Assembly (NCBI RefSeq): GCF_000014065.1
Contig: NC_008044.1
Location: forward strand, 62,001-126,000
DNA length: 64,000 nucleotides
Direction of reading: 5' to 3'
Source of the DNA: Ruegeria sp. TM1040
GTDB taxonomy: Bacteria; Pseudomonadota; Alphaproteobacteria; Rhodobacterales; Rhodobacteraceae
Shown: positions 8,985 through 18,069 of the stretch, piece by piece
Layout of the letters: each line of letters opens with the position of its first letter
Position numbering within the stretch: the first letter of the stretch is position 1
The notes under the pieces: generated by a model
Database searches by the model: none
What the model was told of the DNA's origin: nothing
What the model saw: only the letters and a program-made list of their open reading frames with translations
Position numbers and translations under genes: made by a program

Positions 8985-10157
8985 ATGACCAAGATCGTTA
9001 TCGCGGGTGCAGCCCGAACGCCGATGGGTGGATTTCAGGGCATGTACGACGGCGTCAGCGCAGCGGATCTCGGTGGCGCGGCCATCAAGGCAGCGTTGGA
9101 ACGCGCCGGTGCGACAACCGTGGATGAGGTCTTGATGGGATGCGTTCTGCCAGCAGGTCAGGGTCAGGCGCCGGCACGGCAGGCCGGATTTGCTGCCGGT
9201 CTTGGCGAGGAGGTTCCCGCCACCACGCTCAACAAGATGTGCGGCTCTGGCATGAAGGCGGCGATGGTGGCCTATGATCAGATTGCGCTTGGGCACAGCG
9301 ATGTGATGGTTGCGGGCGGTATGGAGAGCATGACCAATGCCCCCTACCTTCTGCCCAAGATGCGCGGTGGCGCCCGGATCGGCCACGGTCAGGTCATTGA
9401 TCATATGTTCCTCGACGGGCTTGAGGATGCCTATGACAAGGGGCGCCTGATGGGCACCTTCGCCGAAGACTGCGCAGAGCATTATCAGTTCAGCCGCGAG
9501 GAGCAGGACGCCTTTGCGCTGGGGTCCTTGTCAAACGCTCTGGCGGCGCAGGAAAGTGGCGCGTTTGAAGGTGAAATTACTGAAGTTACAGTGAAAACCC
9601 GCAAAGGCGCTGTTGTCACAGATGCGGATGAGCAGCCCAAATCCGCCCGCCCCGACAAGATCCCGACCCTGAAGCCCGCCTTTCGCGAGGGGGGGACGGT
9701 CACCGCAGCCAACTCCTCGTCGATCTCGGATGGGGCGGCGGCGCTGGTACTGGCCTCCGAGACCGCCGCTGCAGCGCGCGGGCTTTCGGTGCGCGGTCAC
9801 ATCCTTGGCCACGCGAGCCACGCACAGGCACCGGGCTGGTTCACCACCGCCCCGGTTCCTGCCGCACGCAAGCTGATGGCGCAGATCGGTTGGGACGTGG
9901 AGGATGTCGACCTCTGGGAGGTCAACGAAGCCTTCGCCGTTGTGCCCATGGCCTTCATGCGCGAGATGGGCATCCCGCGTGAAAAGGTGAACGTCAACGG
10001 CGGTGCTTGCGCGCTTGGCCACCCCATCGGGGCGTCTGGTGCGCGCATCATGGTGACGCTCTTGAACGCGTTGGAAAAGCGCGGCCTCAAGCGGGGAATT
10101 GCCGCCATCTGCATCGGCGGCGGCGAGGGAACGGCCATCGCGATCGAACGCGCCTGA
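8985..10157 (+). CDS. Acetyl-CoA C-acyltransferase (thiolase)
   Basis: A 390-residue thiolase that condenses two acetyl-CoA or cleaves 3-ketoacyl-CoA. The nucleophilic Cys86 is in NKMCGSGMKA, the catalytic His in GGACALGHPIGASGAR, and the second Cys in AAICIGGGEG. The sequence is closest in style to biosynthetic acetyl-CoA acetyltransferases (PhaA/AtoB), but no phaB or phaC is nearby, so chain-length preference is open. The ATG at 8985 follows an excellent ggaggagaaggtgg site. It ends in its own terminator and appears monocistronic. Confidence 0.93.
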   Translation: MTKIVIAGAARTPMGGFQGMYDGVSAADLGGAAIKAALERAGATTVDEVLMGCVLPAGQGQAPARQAGFAAGLGEEVPATTLNKMCGSGMKAAMVAYDQIALGHSDVMVAGGMESMTNAPYLLPKMRGGARIGHGQVIDHMFLDGLEDAYDKGRLMGTFAEDCAEHYQFSREEQDAFALGSLSNALAAQESGAFEGEITEVTVKTRKGAVVTDADEQPKSARPDKIPTLKPAFREGGTVTAANSSSISDGAAALVLASETAAAARGLSVRGHILGHASHAQAPGWFTTAPVPAARKLMAQIGWDVEDVDLWEVNEAFAVVPMAFMREMGIPREKVNVNGGACALGHPIGASGARIMVTLLNALEKRGLKRGIAAICIGGGEGTAIAIERA

Positions 10158-10176
10158 TCTCTTGCGATCATCAAGA

Positions 10177-10201
10177 CGGCGCAAATTTTGCGCCGCTTTT
10201 T
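10177..10201 (+). terminator. Terminator after the thiolase gene
   Basis: CGGCGCAAA and TTTGCGCCG form a perfect inverted repeat around a single T, followed by CTTTTT. In RNA the A/T centre will open into the loop. It is 19 bp after the stop codon. Confidence 0.85.
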
Positions 10202-10256
10202 ATATGCTCAGGGGCGGCGAGAGCACGTCGCTCAATTTTGAAAAGGCAAATATCCC

Positions 10257-10724
10257 ATGCGGGTAAACTATGAGGATCTCTCCAAGGTCGTGGCGGCGCT
10301 GACCGAGGGCGAAACCGATGAGGTGGCCCTGATGGCGACCGTCGTCTGCGAGCTGCATCACGCCGATGACCGGTTTGACTGGACTGGCTTTTACCGCGTG
10401 ACCGAACCCGAAGTGCTCAAGATCGGTCCCTATCAGGGCGGGCATGGCTGTCTGGTGATCCCATTTGCACGCGGTGTTTGCGGCGCAGCGGCGCGATTGA
10501 ACGAAACCCAGCTGGTCGATGACGTCGACGCCTTTCCCGGCCACATCGCCTGCTCGTCGTCGACGCGGTCTGAGATCGTGCTTCCGGTGCGCAACAGGGC
10601 GGGCGAAGTCATCGGGGTTCTCGACATCGACAGCAACCAACCTGCCGCCTTTGATCGCGATGACCAGGACGCGCTGGAAACCTTGCTCCATGCGGTCTTC
10701 GGGCGCCTGCCATTGCAGAGCTGA
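10257..10724 (+). CDS. msrC: Free methionine-(R)-sulfoxide reductase (GAF-domain fRMsr)
   Basis: A 155-residue GAF-domain enzyme that reduces free Met-R-sulfoxide with thioredoxin. The three redox cysteines of the family are present: Cys65 (GGHGCLVIP), Cys75 (ARGVCGAAA) and Cys99 (FPGHIACSSS), matching the spacing of E. coli fRMsr. The aromatic DWTGFYR and the SEIVLPV strand are also typical. It is followed after 15 bp by a LysE-family exporter, so the two may be cotranscribed. Annotated elsewhere simply as a GAF-domain protein, but the Cys pattern supports the specific function. Confidence 0.88.
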   Translation: MRVNYEDLSKVVAALTEGETDEVALMATVVCELHHADDRFDWTGFYRVTEPEVLKIGPYQGGHGCLVIPFARGVCGAAARLNETQLVDDVDAFPGHIACSSSTRSEIVLPVRNRAGEVIGVLDIDSNQPAAFDRDDQDALETLLHAVFGRLPLQS

Positions 10725-10739
10725 CGGCCACCTCACCAC

Positions 10740-11369
10740 ATGAGCTTTGACGCCTGGATCATCTTCACCCTGTTCTGGATCGCTTTTGTCACCACGCCGG
10801 GACCAAATGCGGTGAACTGTATTTCCAACGGGATGAACCTCGGCTTTGCCAAGGCGATGCTTGGCGTTCTCGCGATCCTGACGCAGGCGTGTGCCTTTTT
10901 GATCCTCTCGGCGCTGGGCGTGACGGCCTTGATCGCCGCATCCCCCACGGCGTTTTTTATCGCCAAGCTGGTCGGGGCAGGATTTCTGATTGCGCTGGGC
11001 ATAAGGGGCTGGCGCAATGCTACCAAACCGGCCCCCGCCGCTGCACGCCCCGCGCGTCACGTCTATGTCCATGCGCTCGCCGTTGCCACCATCAACCCCA
11101 AAAGCGTTGCGGGTTATCTGGCGGCGTTTTCGCAATTCGTGCAACCGGATGTTCCCATCTGGTCGCAGATGCTGGTCATCATGCCAACGGCGCTGACCCT
11201 CACGGCCCTGAGTTATGCGGGGTTCACACTCCTGGGCGCCCTCATGGGTCGCGCGGCTCTGGCAGCGGTGTTCAACGTCTGGATTCGCCGCCTGCTTGGA
11301 GTCTGCTTTATCATCTATGGTGTATTGCTCGGGCTGAGCAGTGCGCCGACCCCGACCGCCGCGCCTTGA
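10740..11369 (+). CDS. LysE/RhtB-family amino-acid exporter
   Basis: Inner-membrane exporter of 209 residues with about six hydrophobic helices. The N-terminal FVTTPGPNAVNCISNGMNLG is the family signature, and the central NPKSVAGYLAAF matches the NPK motif. Family members export lysine, arginine, homoserine or threonine; the substrate cannot be read from sequence. It follows msrC closely and precedes a GFA-family gene, with no terminator visible between them. Confidence 0.85.
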   Translation: MSFDAWIIFTLFWIAFVTTPGPNAVNCISNGMNLGFAKAMLGVLAILTQACAFLILSALGVTALIAASPTAFFIAKLVGAGFLIALGIRGWRNATKPAPAAARPARHVYVHALAVATINPKSVAGYLAAFSQFVQPDVPIWSQMLVIMPTALTLTALSYAGFTLLGALMGRAALAAVFNVWIRRLLGVCFIIYGVLLGLSSAPTPTAAP

Positions 11370-11396
11370 GGTGGCAAACATTTGAAAGGAACGATT

Positions 11397-11768
11397 ATGA
11401 TCAAAGGTCACTGTCTCTGCGGTCAAATTCAGTTTGAAACCACCGCACGGCCCGAGGCTTCCTCCATGTGCCATTGTAGCCAGTGCCGCCGTCAGTCTGG
11501 TGGGATTTGGTCTTCGGCCCATGTGACCCAGGATGCGCTGCACATCACGGGTGATGTCAGCTGGTACAACGCCAGCCCAGAGGCAAAGCGCGGTTTTTGC
11601 GCGACATGTGGCTCGTTTCTGTTCTGGAAGCGCTCTGACGAAGACACCATCAGTTTCTCCCTCGGGGCGATCGACAATCCAACCGGGCTCAAGTTGGAAA
11701 AGCACATCTTCGTCGCGGAGAAGGGAGACTATTACGACATCGCCGACGGCGTGACGCAACAATCCTGA
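11397..11768 (+). CDS. GFA-family (Mss4-like) zinc-binding protein
   Basis: A 123-residue protein of the family named after the glutathione-dependent formaldehyde-activating enzyme. Its zinc-ligand cysteines are all present: Cys6 and Cys8 (GHCLCG), Cys25, Cys27 and Cys30 (MCHCSQC), Cys68 and Cys71 (FCATCG). Most family members have no proven enzymatic role. The ATG at 11397 is preferred over a TTG five codons upstream because AAAGGA lies at proper distance. It ends the msrC-lysE run. Confidence 0.85.
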   Translation: MIKGHCLCGQIQFETTARPEASSMCHCSQCRRQSGGIWSSAHVTQDALHITGDVSWYNASPEAKRGFCATCGSFLFWKRSDEDTISFSLGAIDNPTGLKLEKHIFVAEKGDYYDIADGVTQQS

Positions 11769-11919
11769 GCGCCGCAAATCCCGCTCATGCGCAGGTCGTC
11801 GCAGAGAGTGTTTACCCTTTGTCATTAGGCTGTTCTGATGCAGCTAGATTTTGCTTTATAAGTTAACCAGTTGCGGGCAGATTGCGCGAATATCGAATCG
11901 GCGTTGAGGGAGACGGTCC

Positions 11920-12855
11920 ATGAGCACGAAGCCAGAGAATGTGGACACGCCTCAGGGCCTCTCTTTTGCGCTGACGGCTTATATCATGTGGGGCTTTCTG
12001 CCGCTCTACATGAAGATGCTGGCCCATATTCCCCCCACCGAAGTTGTTGCGCATCGGGTGATCTGGTCGGTTCCCATTGCCGGAGTCTTGCTGCTCGCCT
12101 TGGGCCGAATGGGGGATCTCAAGGCCGCGCTCCGGAGCCCGCGCGTCCTCGGCATGGGCTGTGTCACGGCGGCGTTTGTCTCGATCAACTGGGGGATCTA
12201 TGTCTGGTCAGTGGGGGCAGGCTACGCGCTGGAGGCCGCACTCGGCTATTACATCAACCCGCTCTTCTCCATCGCGCTTGGGGCGCTGTTGCTGGGGGAA
12301 CGGCTAACCCGTGCGCAGATGGTTGCGGTGGGTCTTGCCACGCTTGCCGTTGTCATCCTCACGGTGGAGGCTGGTCGTTTGCCGCTCGCCGCATTGGGGC
12401 TGACATTTTCCTGGGGCTTTTACGCGTTCTTCAAGAAGTCTCTGCCAATCGGGCCCAACCAGGGCTTTTTGCTGGAGGTGTTGATCCTCACCATCCCCGC
12501 GATCGGCTACATCGCTTATCTAACCACAACCGGCCAAAGCCATTTTGCCAGCGTGCGGTTTGATACGCTTTTGCTCTTGGGCTGTGGTGTTGTGACCGCG
12601 GTGCCGCTCATCATCTATGCCAATGGGGCCAAGCTTCTCAAACTCTCCACCATTGCGATCCTGCAATATATTGCGCCGACTATGATTTTCCTGGTTGCGG
12701 TCTTTGTCTTCAAGGAACCATTTGGCGGTGCGCGCATGGTCGCCTTCCCGTTGATCTGGGCCGCACTTGTGATCTATTCAACTTCGCTTTTGCGCGAAAT
12801 GCGGCGCAAGGGACGCCAGGCGCTCACCGATGCGGCGCCCCCCCGAGAAGCCTGA
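11920..12855 (+). CDS. rarD: EamA-family transporter RarD
   Basis: A 311-residue inner-membrane permease of the drug/metabolite transporter superfamily with ten predicted helices in two EamA repeats. The start region ALTAYIMWGFLPLYMKML and the block SINWGIYVWSV are characteristic of RarD. The transported compound is unknown; E. coli RarD is linked to chloramphenicol sensitivity. The basic C-terminus (LLREMRRKGRQA) suggests a cytoplasmic tail. The upstream 150 bp is AT-richer than its surroundings and probably holds the promoter. Confidence 0.88.
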   Translation: MSTKPENVDTPQGLSFALTAYIMWGFLPLYMKMLAHIPPTEVVAHRVIWSVPIAGVLLLALGRMGDLKAALRSPRVLGMGCVTAAFVSINWGIYVWSVGAGYALEAALGYYINPLFSIALGALLLGERLTRAQMVAVGLATLAVVILTVEAGRLPLAALGLTFSWGFYAFFKKSLPIGPNQGFLLEVLILTIPAIGYIAYLTTTGQSHFASVRFDTLLLLGCGVVTAVPLIIYANGAKLLKLSTIAILQYIAPTMIFLVAVFVFKEPFGGARMVAFPLIWAALVIYSTSLLREMRRKGRQALTDAAPPREA

Positions 12856-12928
12856 GAAGACCGTGCGCCAGTTTTCTGGGTCAACGGTTTGCCTTGTCAC
12901 TGGGGCGGCGCGGCGCTAGGCAGCGCCC

Positions 12929-13582
12929 ATGACTGTATCCAGCGAGTATTGTCCACCGAGCGATCCGCTCGATATCCTGCACCATGACGCGCAGCTTCTT
13001 GTGGTCAACAAGCCTGCGGGCCTGTTGTCCGTGCCAGGCAAAGGCGCGCATTTGGCAGATTGCCTGATTGCGCGTATTCAGGCGGCATTTCCCGAGGCGC
13101 TCTTGGTGCATCGATTGGATCGCGACACCTCCGGCGTGATGGTCTTTGCAATGACGCCCCATGCACAACGCCATCTGGGTTTGCAGTTTGAAAAACGGAT
13201 GACCAAGAAAGCCTATGTCGCCCGTCTAACGGGCCGGTTGGAGCCGCGTTCGGGAACGGTGGATCTGCCCCTGATCGTGGATTGGCCGAACCGCCCGCTG
13301 CAAAAGGTCTGTCACGAGACGGGCAAACCCGCGCATACGGACTGGAAAGTCATCAGTTATGGTGAGAATGAAACCCGCGTGCGGCTTTCGCCCAAGACGG
13401 GTAGGTCTCATCAGCTGCGCGTGCATATGCAGTCGCTTGGTCATCCGATCCTGGGCGATCCGCTTTATGCAAGCGGGGCTGCGTTGGAACACCCACGCAT
13501 GATGCTGCATTCCGAAGAGCTGCGGCTAAAGCATCCGGAAGGCGGCGCGTCGCAAAAGTTTCGGGTCAAAGCGCCGTTTTGA
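12929..13582 (+). CDS. rluA: RluA-family RNA pseudouridine synthase
   Basis: A 217-residue enzyme without an S4 domain, the size of RluA, which modifies 23S rRNA U746 and tRNA U32. The catalytic aspartate is Asp64 in VHRLDRDTSG, the same number as in E. coli RluA. Other signatures are LLVVNKPAGLLSVPG, PKTGRSHQLRVHM and HPILGDPLYA. The 3' end overlaps the convergent AraC-type gene by 17 bp. The exact RNA target is inferred from size and similarity. Confidence 0.9.
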   Translation: MTVSSEYCPPSDPLDILHHDAQLLVVNKPAGLLSVPGKGAHLADCLIARIQAAFPEALLVHRLDRDTSGVMVFAMTPHAQRHLGLQFEKRMTKKAYVARLTGRLEPRSGTVDLPLIVDWPNRPLQKVCHETGKPAHTDWKVISYGENETRVRLSPKTGRSHQLRVHMQSLGHPILGDPLYASGAALEHPRMMLHSEELRLKHPEGGASQKFRVKAPF

Positions 13583-14279
13583 CGCTCTCCCTTGGTTGGC
13601 TGCGAAATCGCCTTGGGGTCTGACCGCTGACTTTGCGAAATTCCCGCTGAAAATGCGCCTGATCCGCGTAGCCACAACAAAACCCGATCTCGCCCAGGCT
13701 CTGGTCGCTGTTGCGTAACATGTCGGAGGCGAGGCTGGTGCGCATATGGCGCAGGGTTGCGGAGAAGCGCCCCCCTTCGGCCAGCAAGTAGCGTTGCAGG
13801 CTCCGTGTCGAGAGGCCAAGCCATGCTGCCGTTTCCTCGATACGCCACGCCCGTGCCGGATCGCTTGCGATCAGGTGATGCAGATGATCGGTCAGTCGCT
13901 GCGAGGTTCCGGTGTCAACCTCGGGTAGCGGCGGAGCATCCTGCCAGTGAATGACACCCTGCCGTGAGGTTCGCACCTGAAGCCCTGCGCGCTCCATCAG
14001 TGCGTGCAGGATAATGAGCTGTTCTTCCACGCGGTCTTGAGATGCCGCTGGATCGATTGCGAGTCGTAGGCTCCGGTCGCCGACATCCTGAACAGCCATC
14101 CGAATTTCGAGCGCGCAATAGCGTTGCAAGCGCAAAAACTTGCCGCAGATCACACCGGGATCCGGGACCAGGCAAAGGCTGCGCACAACAGCAGTGTCCG
14201 AGCGCGCAATCGCCCGGCGAATGTCATCCGGCGGTGCATCGCTGGCCACCCTGAGCCCCAATGCGGCGCGGAAATCCAT
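13566..14279 (-). CDS. AraC-family transcriptional regulator
   Basis: A 237-residue regulator. The C-terminal 100 residues hold the two helix-turn-helix units: WRIEETAAWLGLSTRSLQRY, then DQSLGEIGFCCGYADQAHFQ with the classic FRKVSGQTPRRFR ending. The N-terminal 130 residues are a divergent ligand-binding portion. The start follows ccgggagggag. It reads away from an aldehyde dehydrogenase gene on the same strand, from which it is separated by a terminator, so the target is not evident. Confidence 0.86.
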   Translation of the reverse strand: MDFRAALGLRVASDAPPDDIRRAIARSDTAVVRSLCLVPDPGVICGKFLRLQRYCALEIRMAVQDVGDRSLRLAIDPAASQDRVEEQLIILHALMERAGLQVRTSRQGVIHWQDAPPLPEVDTGTSQRLTDHLHHLIASDPARAWRIEETAAWLGLSTRSLQRYLLAEGGRFSATLRHMRTSLASDMLRNSDQSLGEIGFCCGYADQAHFQREFRKVSGQTPRRFRSQPRESVKTAL

Positions 14280-14374
14280 ATTCTCCCTCCCGGCGGATGC
14301 CAGATGTTCGGGCTACTTTTGCAAGTTTGCGTGACGGTTTGAAGACAAAAGGAGAGCGCAGTAGTCGTGTCAAC

Positions 14375-14402
14375 AAAAAGAGCCGCCCCAGAGGGCGGCT
14401 CC
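14375..14402 (-). terminator. Terminator of the aldehyde dehydrogenase gene
   Basis: On the minus strand GAGCCGCC and GGCGGCTC form a perfect stem followed by TTTTT (plus-strand AAAAA at 14375-14379). It lies 18 bp downstream of the aldehyde dehydrogenase stop. Confidence 0.88.
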
Positions 14403-14420
14403 TGATGCGATGTCTGTCGT

Positions 14421-15863
14421 TTAGGCGTCGGGCGTCCAGCCCCCTACGGCTTTGACTTCCATAAAGTCCTCAAGCCCCCAGACGCCGCCTTCACGGCCGT
14501 TGCCGGACTGTTTCATGCCGCCAAACGGCGACCCGGCGCTGCGGGATTTACCGTTCATTTCCACCATGCCCGAGCGCAGCACCCGCGCCAGACGGTTGGC
14601 GCGCGCACCATCCTGTGTCTGCACGTAGTTGGTCAGGCCATAGGGGGTGTCATTGGCGATCTCGACAGCTTCTTCTTCGGTCTCGAAGGGGATGATTGCC
14701 ATCACTGGGCCAAAGATTTCCTCGCGCGCGATGGTCATCTGGTTGTTTACATCTGCAAACACCGTGGGCTTCACATAGTAGCCCTTGTTCAGACCGTCCG
14801 GGCGACCGGTGCCCCCGGCCACAAGGCGCGCGCCCTCGTCGATGCCCTTCTGGATCAGATCCTGGATCTTGGTCCACTGCAGTTCGTTGACGACGGGGCC
14901 GATATGGCGGCCTTCTTGCGAGGCGGGGCCCACCTCGACCTTGTTGGCAACCGCAGCGGCCTCTTCAACCACGCGGTCGTAGATACTCTTTTGAACCAGC
15001 ATCCGCGACGGTGCGTTGCAGCTCTGACCGGTGTTCTGCATCATATGCAGCACGCCGCGTTTCACGGCCTTTTCATCGGCGTCTTCAAAGACGAGGTTGG
15101 CGCCTTTGCCACCCAGCTCCAGATGCACCTTTTTCAGGGTATCTGCCGCAGCCTTGGAGATCGCCGTACCCGCGCGGGTCGAGCCGGTAAAGGATACCAT
15201 GTCCACATCCGGATGCGACGACAGTTGCGTGCCCACGCCCGCGCCATCGCCGTTCACGAGGTTGAAAACACCGGGCGGGAAGCCGGCTTCGTGCACCAGT
15301 TCGGCAAAGATCATCGCATTGAGCGGGCTCTGCTCGGAGGGTTTCAGCACCATGGTGCAGCCCGCAATCGCAGCGGCGCCGAACTTCAGCGTGATCTGGT
15401 TCATCGGCCAGTTCCACGGGGTGATCAGCGCGGCAACGCCTACGGCCTCATAGATGATGCGATCGTTGGGGGCATGATCGCCGAGTGGGCGCTCGAACTG
15501 GAAATTCTTTGCCGCCTCGATAAAACCGTTAAGGTGCCAGCTGCCCGCGCCTACCTGACTGGAGCGCGACATGTCGATGGGGGCGCCCATCTCGCTGGAC
15601 ATGGCCTGCGCCAGATCTTCTGCGCGACTGTTGTAGATCTCGACGAGCTTCTCCACCAGTGCGATGCGCTCTGCTGGTGGCGTCGCCATCCAGCCGGGCA
15701 GCGCGGCTTTGGCGGCGGCAACGGCAGCATCGGTGTCGGCCTGACTGCCGAGCGAGATCACCGTGCAGGGCTCTTCGGTGGAGGGGTCGATAACGGCGCA
15801 GTCATTGGCCGCCGAGGGTTCAACCCACTGGCCATTGATGTAGAATTCGCGTTTCTCAAGCAT
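14421..15863 (-). CDS. Aldehyde dehydrogenase family protein
   Basis: A 480-residue NAD(P)-dependent aldehyde dehydrogenase. Catalytic Cys282 is in NTGQSCNAPS, Glu249 in LELGGKGAN, Asn151 in TPWNWPMNQ and cofactor Lys174 in VLKPSEQSP. The start at 15863 (MLEKREFYIN) follows agggag; an upstream in-frame ATG lacks a ribosome site. The sequence resembles broad-specificity bacterial ALDHs; substrate is not assignable. It is monocistronic, with its own terminator and a 245-bp region shared with the divergent peroxiredoxin gene. Confidence 0.92.
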   Translation of the reverse strand: MLEKREFYINGQWVEPSAANDCAVIDPSTEEPCTVISLGSQADTDAAVAAAKAALPGWMATPPAERIALVEKLVEIYNSRAEDLAQAMSSEMGAPIDMSRSSQVGAGSWHLNGFIEAAKNFQFERPLGDHAPNDRIIYEAVGVAALITPWNWPMNQITLKFGAAAIAGCTMVLKPSEQSPLNAMIFAELVHEAGFPPGVFNLVNGDGAGVGTQLSSHPDVDMVSFTGSTRAGTAISKAAADTLKKVHLELGGKGANLVFEDADEKAVKRGVLHMMQNTGQSCNAPSRMLVQKSIYDRVVEEAAAVANKVEVGPASQEGRHIGPVVNELQWTKIQDLIQKGIDEGARLVAGGTGRPDGLNKGYYVKPTVFADVNNQMTIAREEIFGPVMAIIPFETEEEAVEIANDTPYGLTNYVQTQDGARANRLARVLRSGMVEMNGKSRSAGSPFGGMKQSGNGREGGVWGLEDFMEVKAVGGWTPDA

Positions 15864-16108
15864 GGTATGCTCCCTGATCGAGGCTTGGAATTGGCCCATA
15901 GGTGGCCATCTGGCGCCACTGTGTCAGGGCGCGTGCGGCGCGGCAAGTCGGATTTTTGATCAAATTCTGAAATCGCGCGGTGTCTCACCGCCTGACGTCG
16001 GGGCTGCGACAATTTCAAAGGCATGTGGGCAATGCCCTTTAACCCAAGCCGAAAGAGAGTAGGGTTGCCGCAGCGATTCACGCGACTTCAGACAAGAGGA
16101 GTACTCAA

Positions 16109-16759
16109 ATGGGTTTGCGTATTAACGACGTTGTGCCGAATTTCACCGCAGAGACGGATCAGGGCACCATCACTTTTCACGATTGGATTGGCGACAGCTG
16201 GGCCATCCTGTTCTCGCATCCAAAGGACTTCACCCCTGTCTGCACCACCGAATTCTCTGCCGTTGCGCAGCTCTCGGAAGAGTGGGCAAAGCGCAATACC
16301 AAAGTGATCGGCGTCTCCGTTGACGGTGTTGAGGATCACAAGAAATGGAAGGGCGACATCGAGAGCTACGGCAATGCCCCGGCCGGTTTCCCGATCATTG
16401 CCGATGAGGGTCTTGCGGTTTCCAAAGCCTTCGACATGCTCCCGGCCGAGGCCTATCTGCCCGACGGCCGTACCCCTGCCGACAGCGCTACGGTTCGCTC
16501 TGTCTTTATCATCGGTCCCGACAAGCAGCTGAAGCTTTCTATGACCTATCCGATGACCGTGGGCCGCAACTTTGCCGAGATCCTGCGCGCGCTCGACGGT
16601 CTGCAGATGTCCGGCAAAGGCGTTGCAACCCCCGCAAACTGGGTGCCCGGCGAAGACGTGATCATCCCGCCGACCGTTTCCAACGAGGACGCCAAAGCCA
16701 AATTCGGCGAGTTTGAAACGATCTTCCCTTACCTGCGCAAAACCAAAGCGCCAGAGTAA
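16109..16759 (+). CDS. 1-Cys peroxiredoxin (Prx6 subfamily)
   Basis: A 216-residue thiol peroxidase of the Prx6 group. The peroxidatic Cys45 is in DFTPVCTTEF and is the only cysteine in the whole protein, so no resolving Cys exists and an external thiol must recycle it. The long C-terminal extension (VATPANWVPGEDVIIPP onward) is typical of Prx6. A strong aagaggag ribosome site precedes the ATG. It is monocistronic. No oxyR gene is nearby. Confidence 0.94.
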   Translation: MGLRINDVVPNFTAETDQGTITFHDWIGDSWAILFSHPKDFTPVCTTEFSAVAQLSEEWAKRNTKVIGVSVDGVEDHKKWKGDIESYGNAPAGFPIIADEGLAVSKAFDMLPAEAYLPDGRTPADSATVRSVFIIGPDKQLKLSMTYPMTVGRNFAEILRALDGLQMSGKGVATPANWVPGEDVIIPPTVSNEDAKAKFGEFETIFPYLRKTKAPE

Positions 16760-16782
16760 ACGCGCATTGCGCACCAAAGATC

Positions 16783-16813
16783 AAAGCCACCGCATTTCTT
16801 GCGGTGGCTTTTT
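16783..16813 (+). terminator. Terminator after the peroxiredoxin gene
   Basis: AAAGCCACCGC and GCGGTGGCTTT form a perfect 11-bp stem with a seven-base loop and run into TTTTT. It lies between convergent genes and may serve both. Confidence 0.9.
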
Positions 16814-16841
16814 GCCTGCAGGTCGTCGCGAGGGAGGCGGC

Positions 16842-17999
16842 TCAGTCCGGGGCGGGTGCAAATTCCGCCGCTCTTGTCCGGCGCAGGTCCAATGCCTCAG
16901 CCTGCAGGACTTTGCCAAATTCTCCATCAAGGTCGCGGGTGAAGGCGAGGGTCAGGTTTGAGGCATCCTCATCCAGCCAAAGCGGCGATTTCTTGAGGAA
17001 CGCGAACCCGTAGTCACGGTGGATCAGACGAGGTTGCGCATAGCTGATGCCTTTCCTCGCGATCGCAGTCAGGATCACGTTGACCAAATCTTCTTTGCTC
17101 TCTGCCGAGCGGACGGTGTCTTCCAGGACCTCTTTCATCGAGGGGCTCTGCGGCATCAGGGTCTGCGCGGCAATCGCGCGCAGCTCATCTATGCCATATT
17201 CAGCCAGCCTTTGATCAAGCGCGGCAATATCGAGCGTAGAGCCATGCGAGAAACCTTGCTGGATGACCCATTTCGTGAGGCCAATCTCGCCCCGCCTTAC
17301 CGTGACGGTCTTGTCATTGGTGAGCGGAAAGCTCTTCCAGAAGCGCTGAAACCGCTTATCGTTGAACAGCTTCCCGCTCATCATCAAAGCGAAGGAGCAG
17401 TAGTGAAAGTTGCGGTGATTGCTGGAATAGTGCCAGCGGATGTCCCGGAAATTCTTCGGATCGACCCGCGTGTGGCCATAGTTCGTCGCCGCACCCGCGA
17501 AATCCAGCTCCAGCGCTTCGGCATCGGCCAGCCAATTGCGCGACCCAGGCAAGGGGAACCAGGCAGAATCGTTGAGCAGGACAAAACGCTCCACGCTTGT
17601 GTGACGCGCGGCGACCTCAAGAACACCATCGCGGTAGCCGCCAAAATCATAGCCATAGTTCGGACGCTGGATGACGAGATGCGCATGAGCGCGCAGGTGT
17701 TCAAGGTCGCCCTCATCAAGGGGCAGGTTTGAGACCACGACGGGCGCGTATCCGTTCTGTGCAAGATACCGCAGCGCCTCGATATGAGACCCGAGAATGC
17801 CGGAGCTTGGAAAGATCAGGTAGACCGCGACCTTTGGACGCTTGGGGATCTGACCTTCGGTGACGGTCTTCTTTCCAGAAAGGAATAGATCATAATAGGT
17901 CCGCGAAAACAAAAGGCTCGCAAGACGAGGCCCAATGTTCTTTAGCTGCCTGCCTTGACGCTTCAGCTCGCGTTTGATCTTCCATAGAGGCAGCGACAT
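16842..17999 (-). CDS. Rhamnan synthesis F (RgpF)-family glycosyltransferase-like protein
   Basis: A 385-residue protein matching the RgpF family, which acts in rhamnose-rich polysaccharide or O-antigen assembly. Recognisable blocks are VAVYLIFPSSGILGSHIEAL, QRPNYGYDFGGYRDG, FVLLNDSAWFPL and FHYCSFALMM. It has no membrane segment, so it should act at the cytoplasmic face. The start is the ATG at 17999; a TTG directly before it is less likely. A GT2 gene lies 70 bp upstream on the same strand, so the two probably decorate one glycan. No other polysaccharide genes are nearby. Confidence 0.83.
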   Translation of the reverse strand: MSLPLWKIKRELKRQGRQLKNIGPRLASLLFSRTYYDLFLSGKKTVTEGQIPKRPKVAVYLIFPSSGILGSHIEALRYLAQNGYAPVVVSNLPLDEGDLEHLRAHAHLVIQRPNYGYDFGGYRDGVLEVAARHTSVERFVLLNDSAWFPLPGSRNWLADAEALELDFAGAATNYGHTRVDPKNFRDIRWHYSSNHRNFHYCSFALMMSGKLFNDKRFQRFWKSFPLTNDKTVTVRRGEIGLTKWVIQQGFSHGSTLDIAALDQRLAEYGIDELRAIAAQTLMPQSPSMKEVLEDTVRSAESKEDLVNVILTAIARKGISYAQPRLIHRDYGFAFLKKSPLWLDEDASNLTLAFTRDLDGEFGKVLQAEALDLRRTRAAEFAPAPD

Positions 18000-18069
18000 C
18001 AAAAACCCACTTTCAGCTCAATATGCGCCGGTGATTAGCCTGTTCGAGATGCCAAGGCAACTTGGGGCG

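Noticed and set aside
10200-11825. Long minus-strand frame across msrC, the LysE gene and the GFA gene
   Set aside because: It covers three well-supported genes in antisense and reads as Arg/His/Gly-rich noise.
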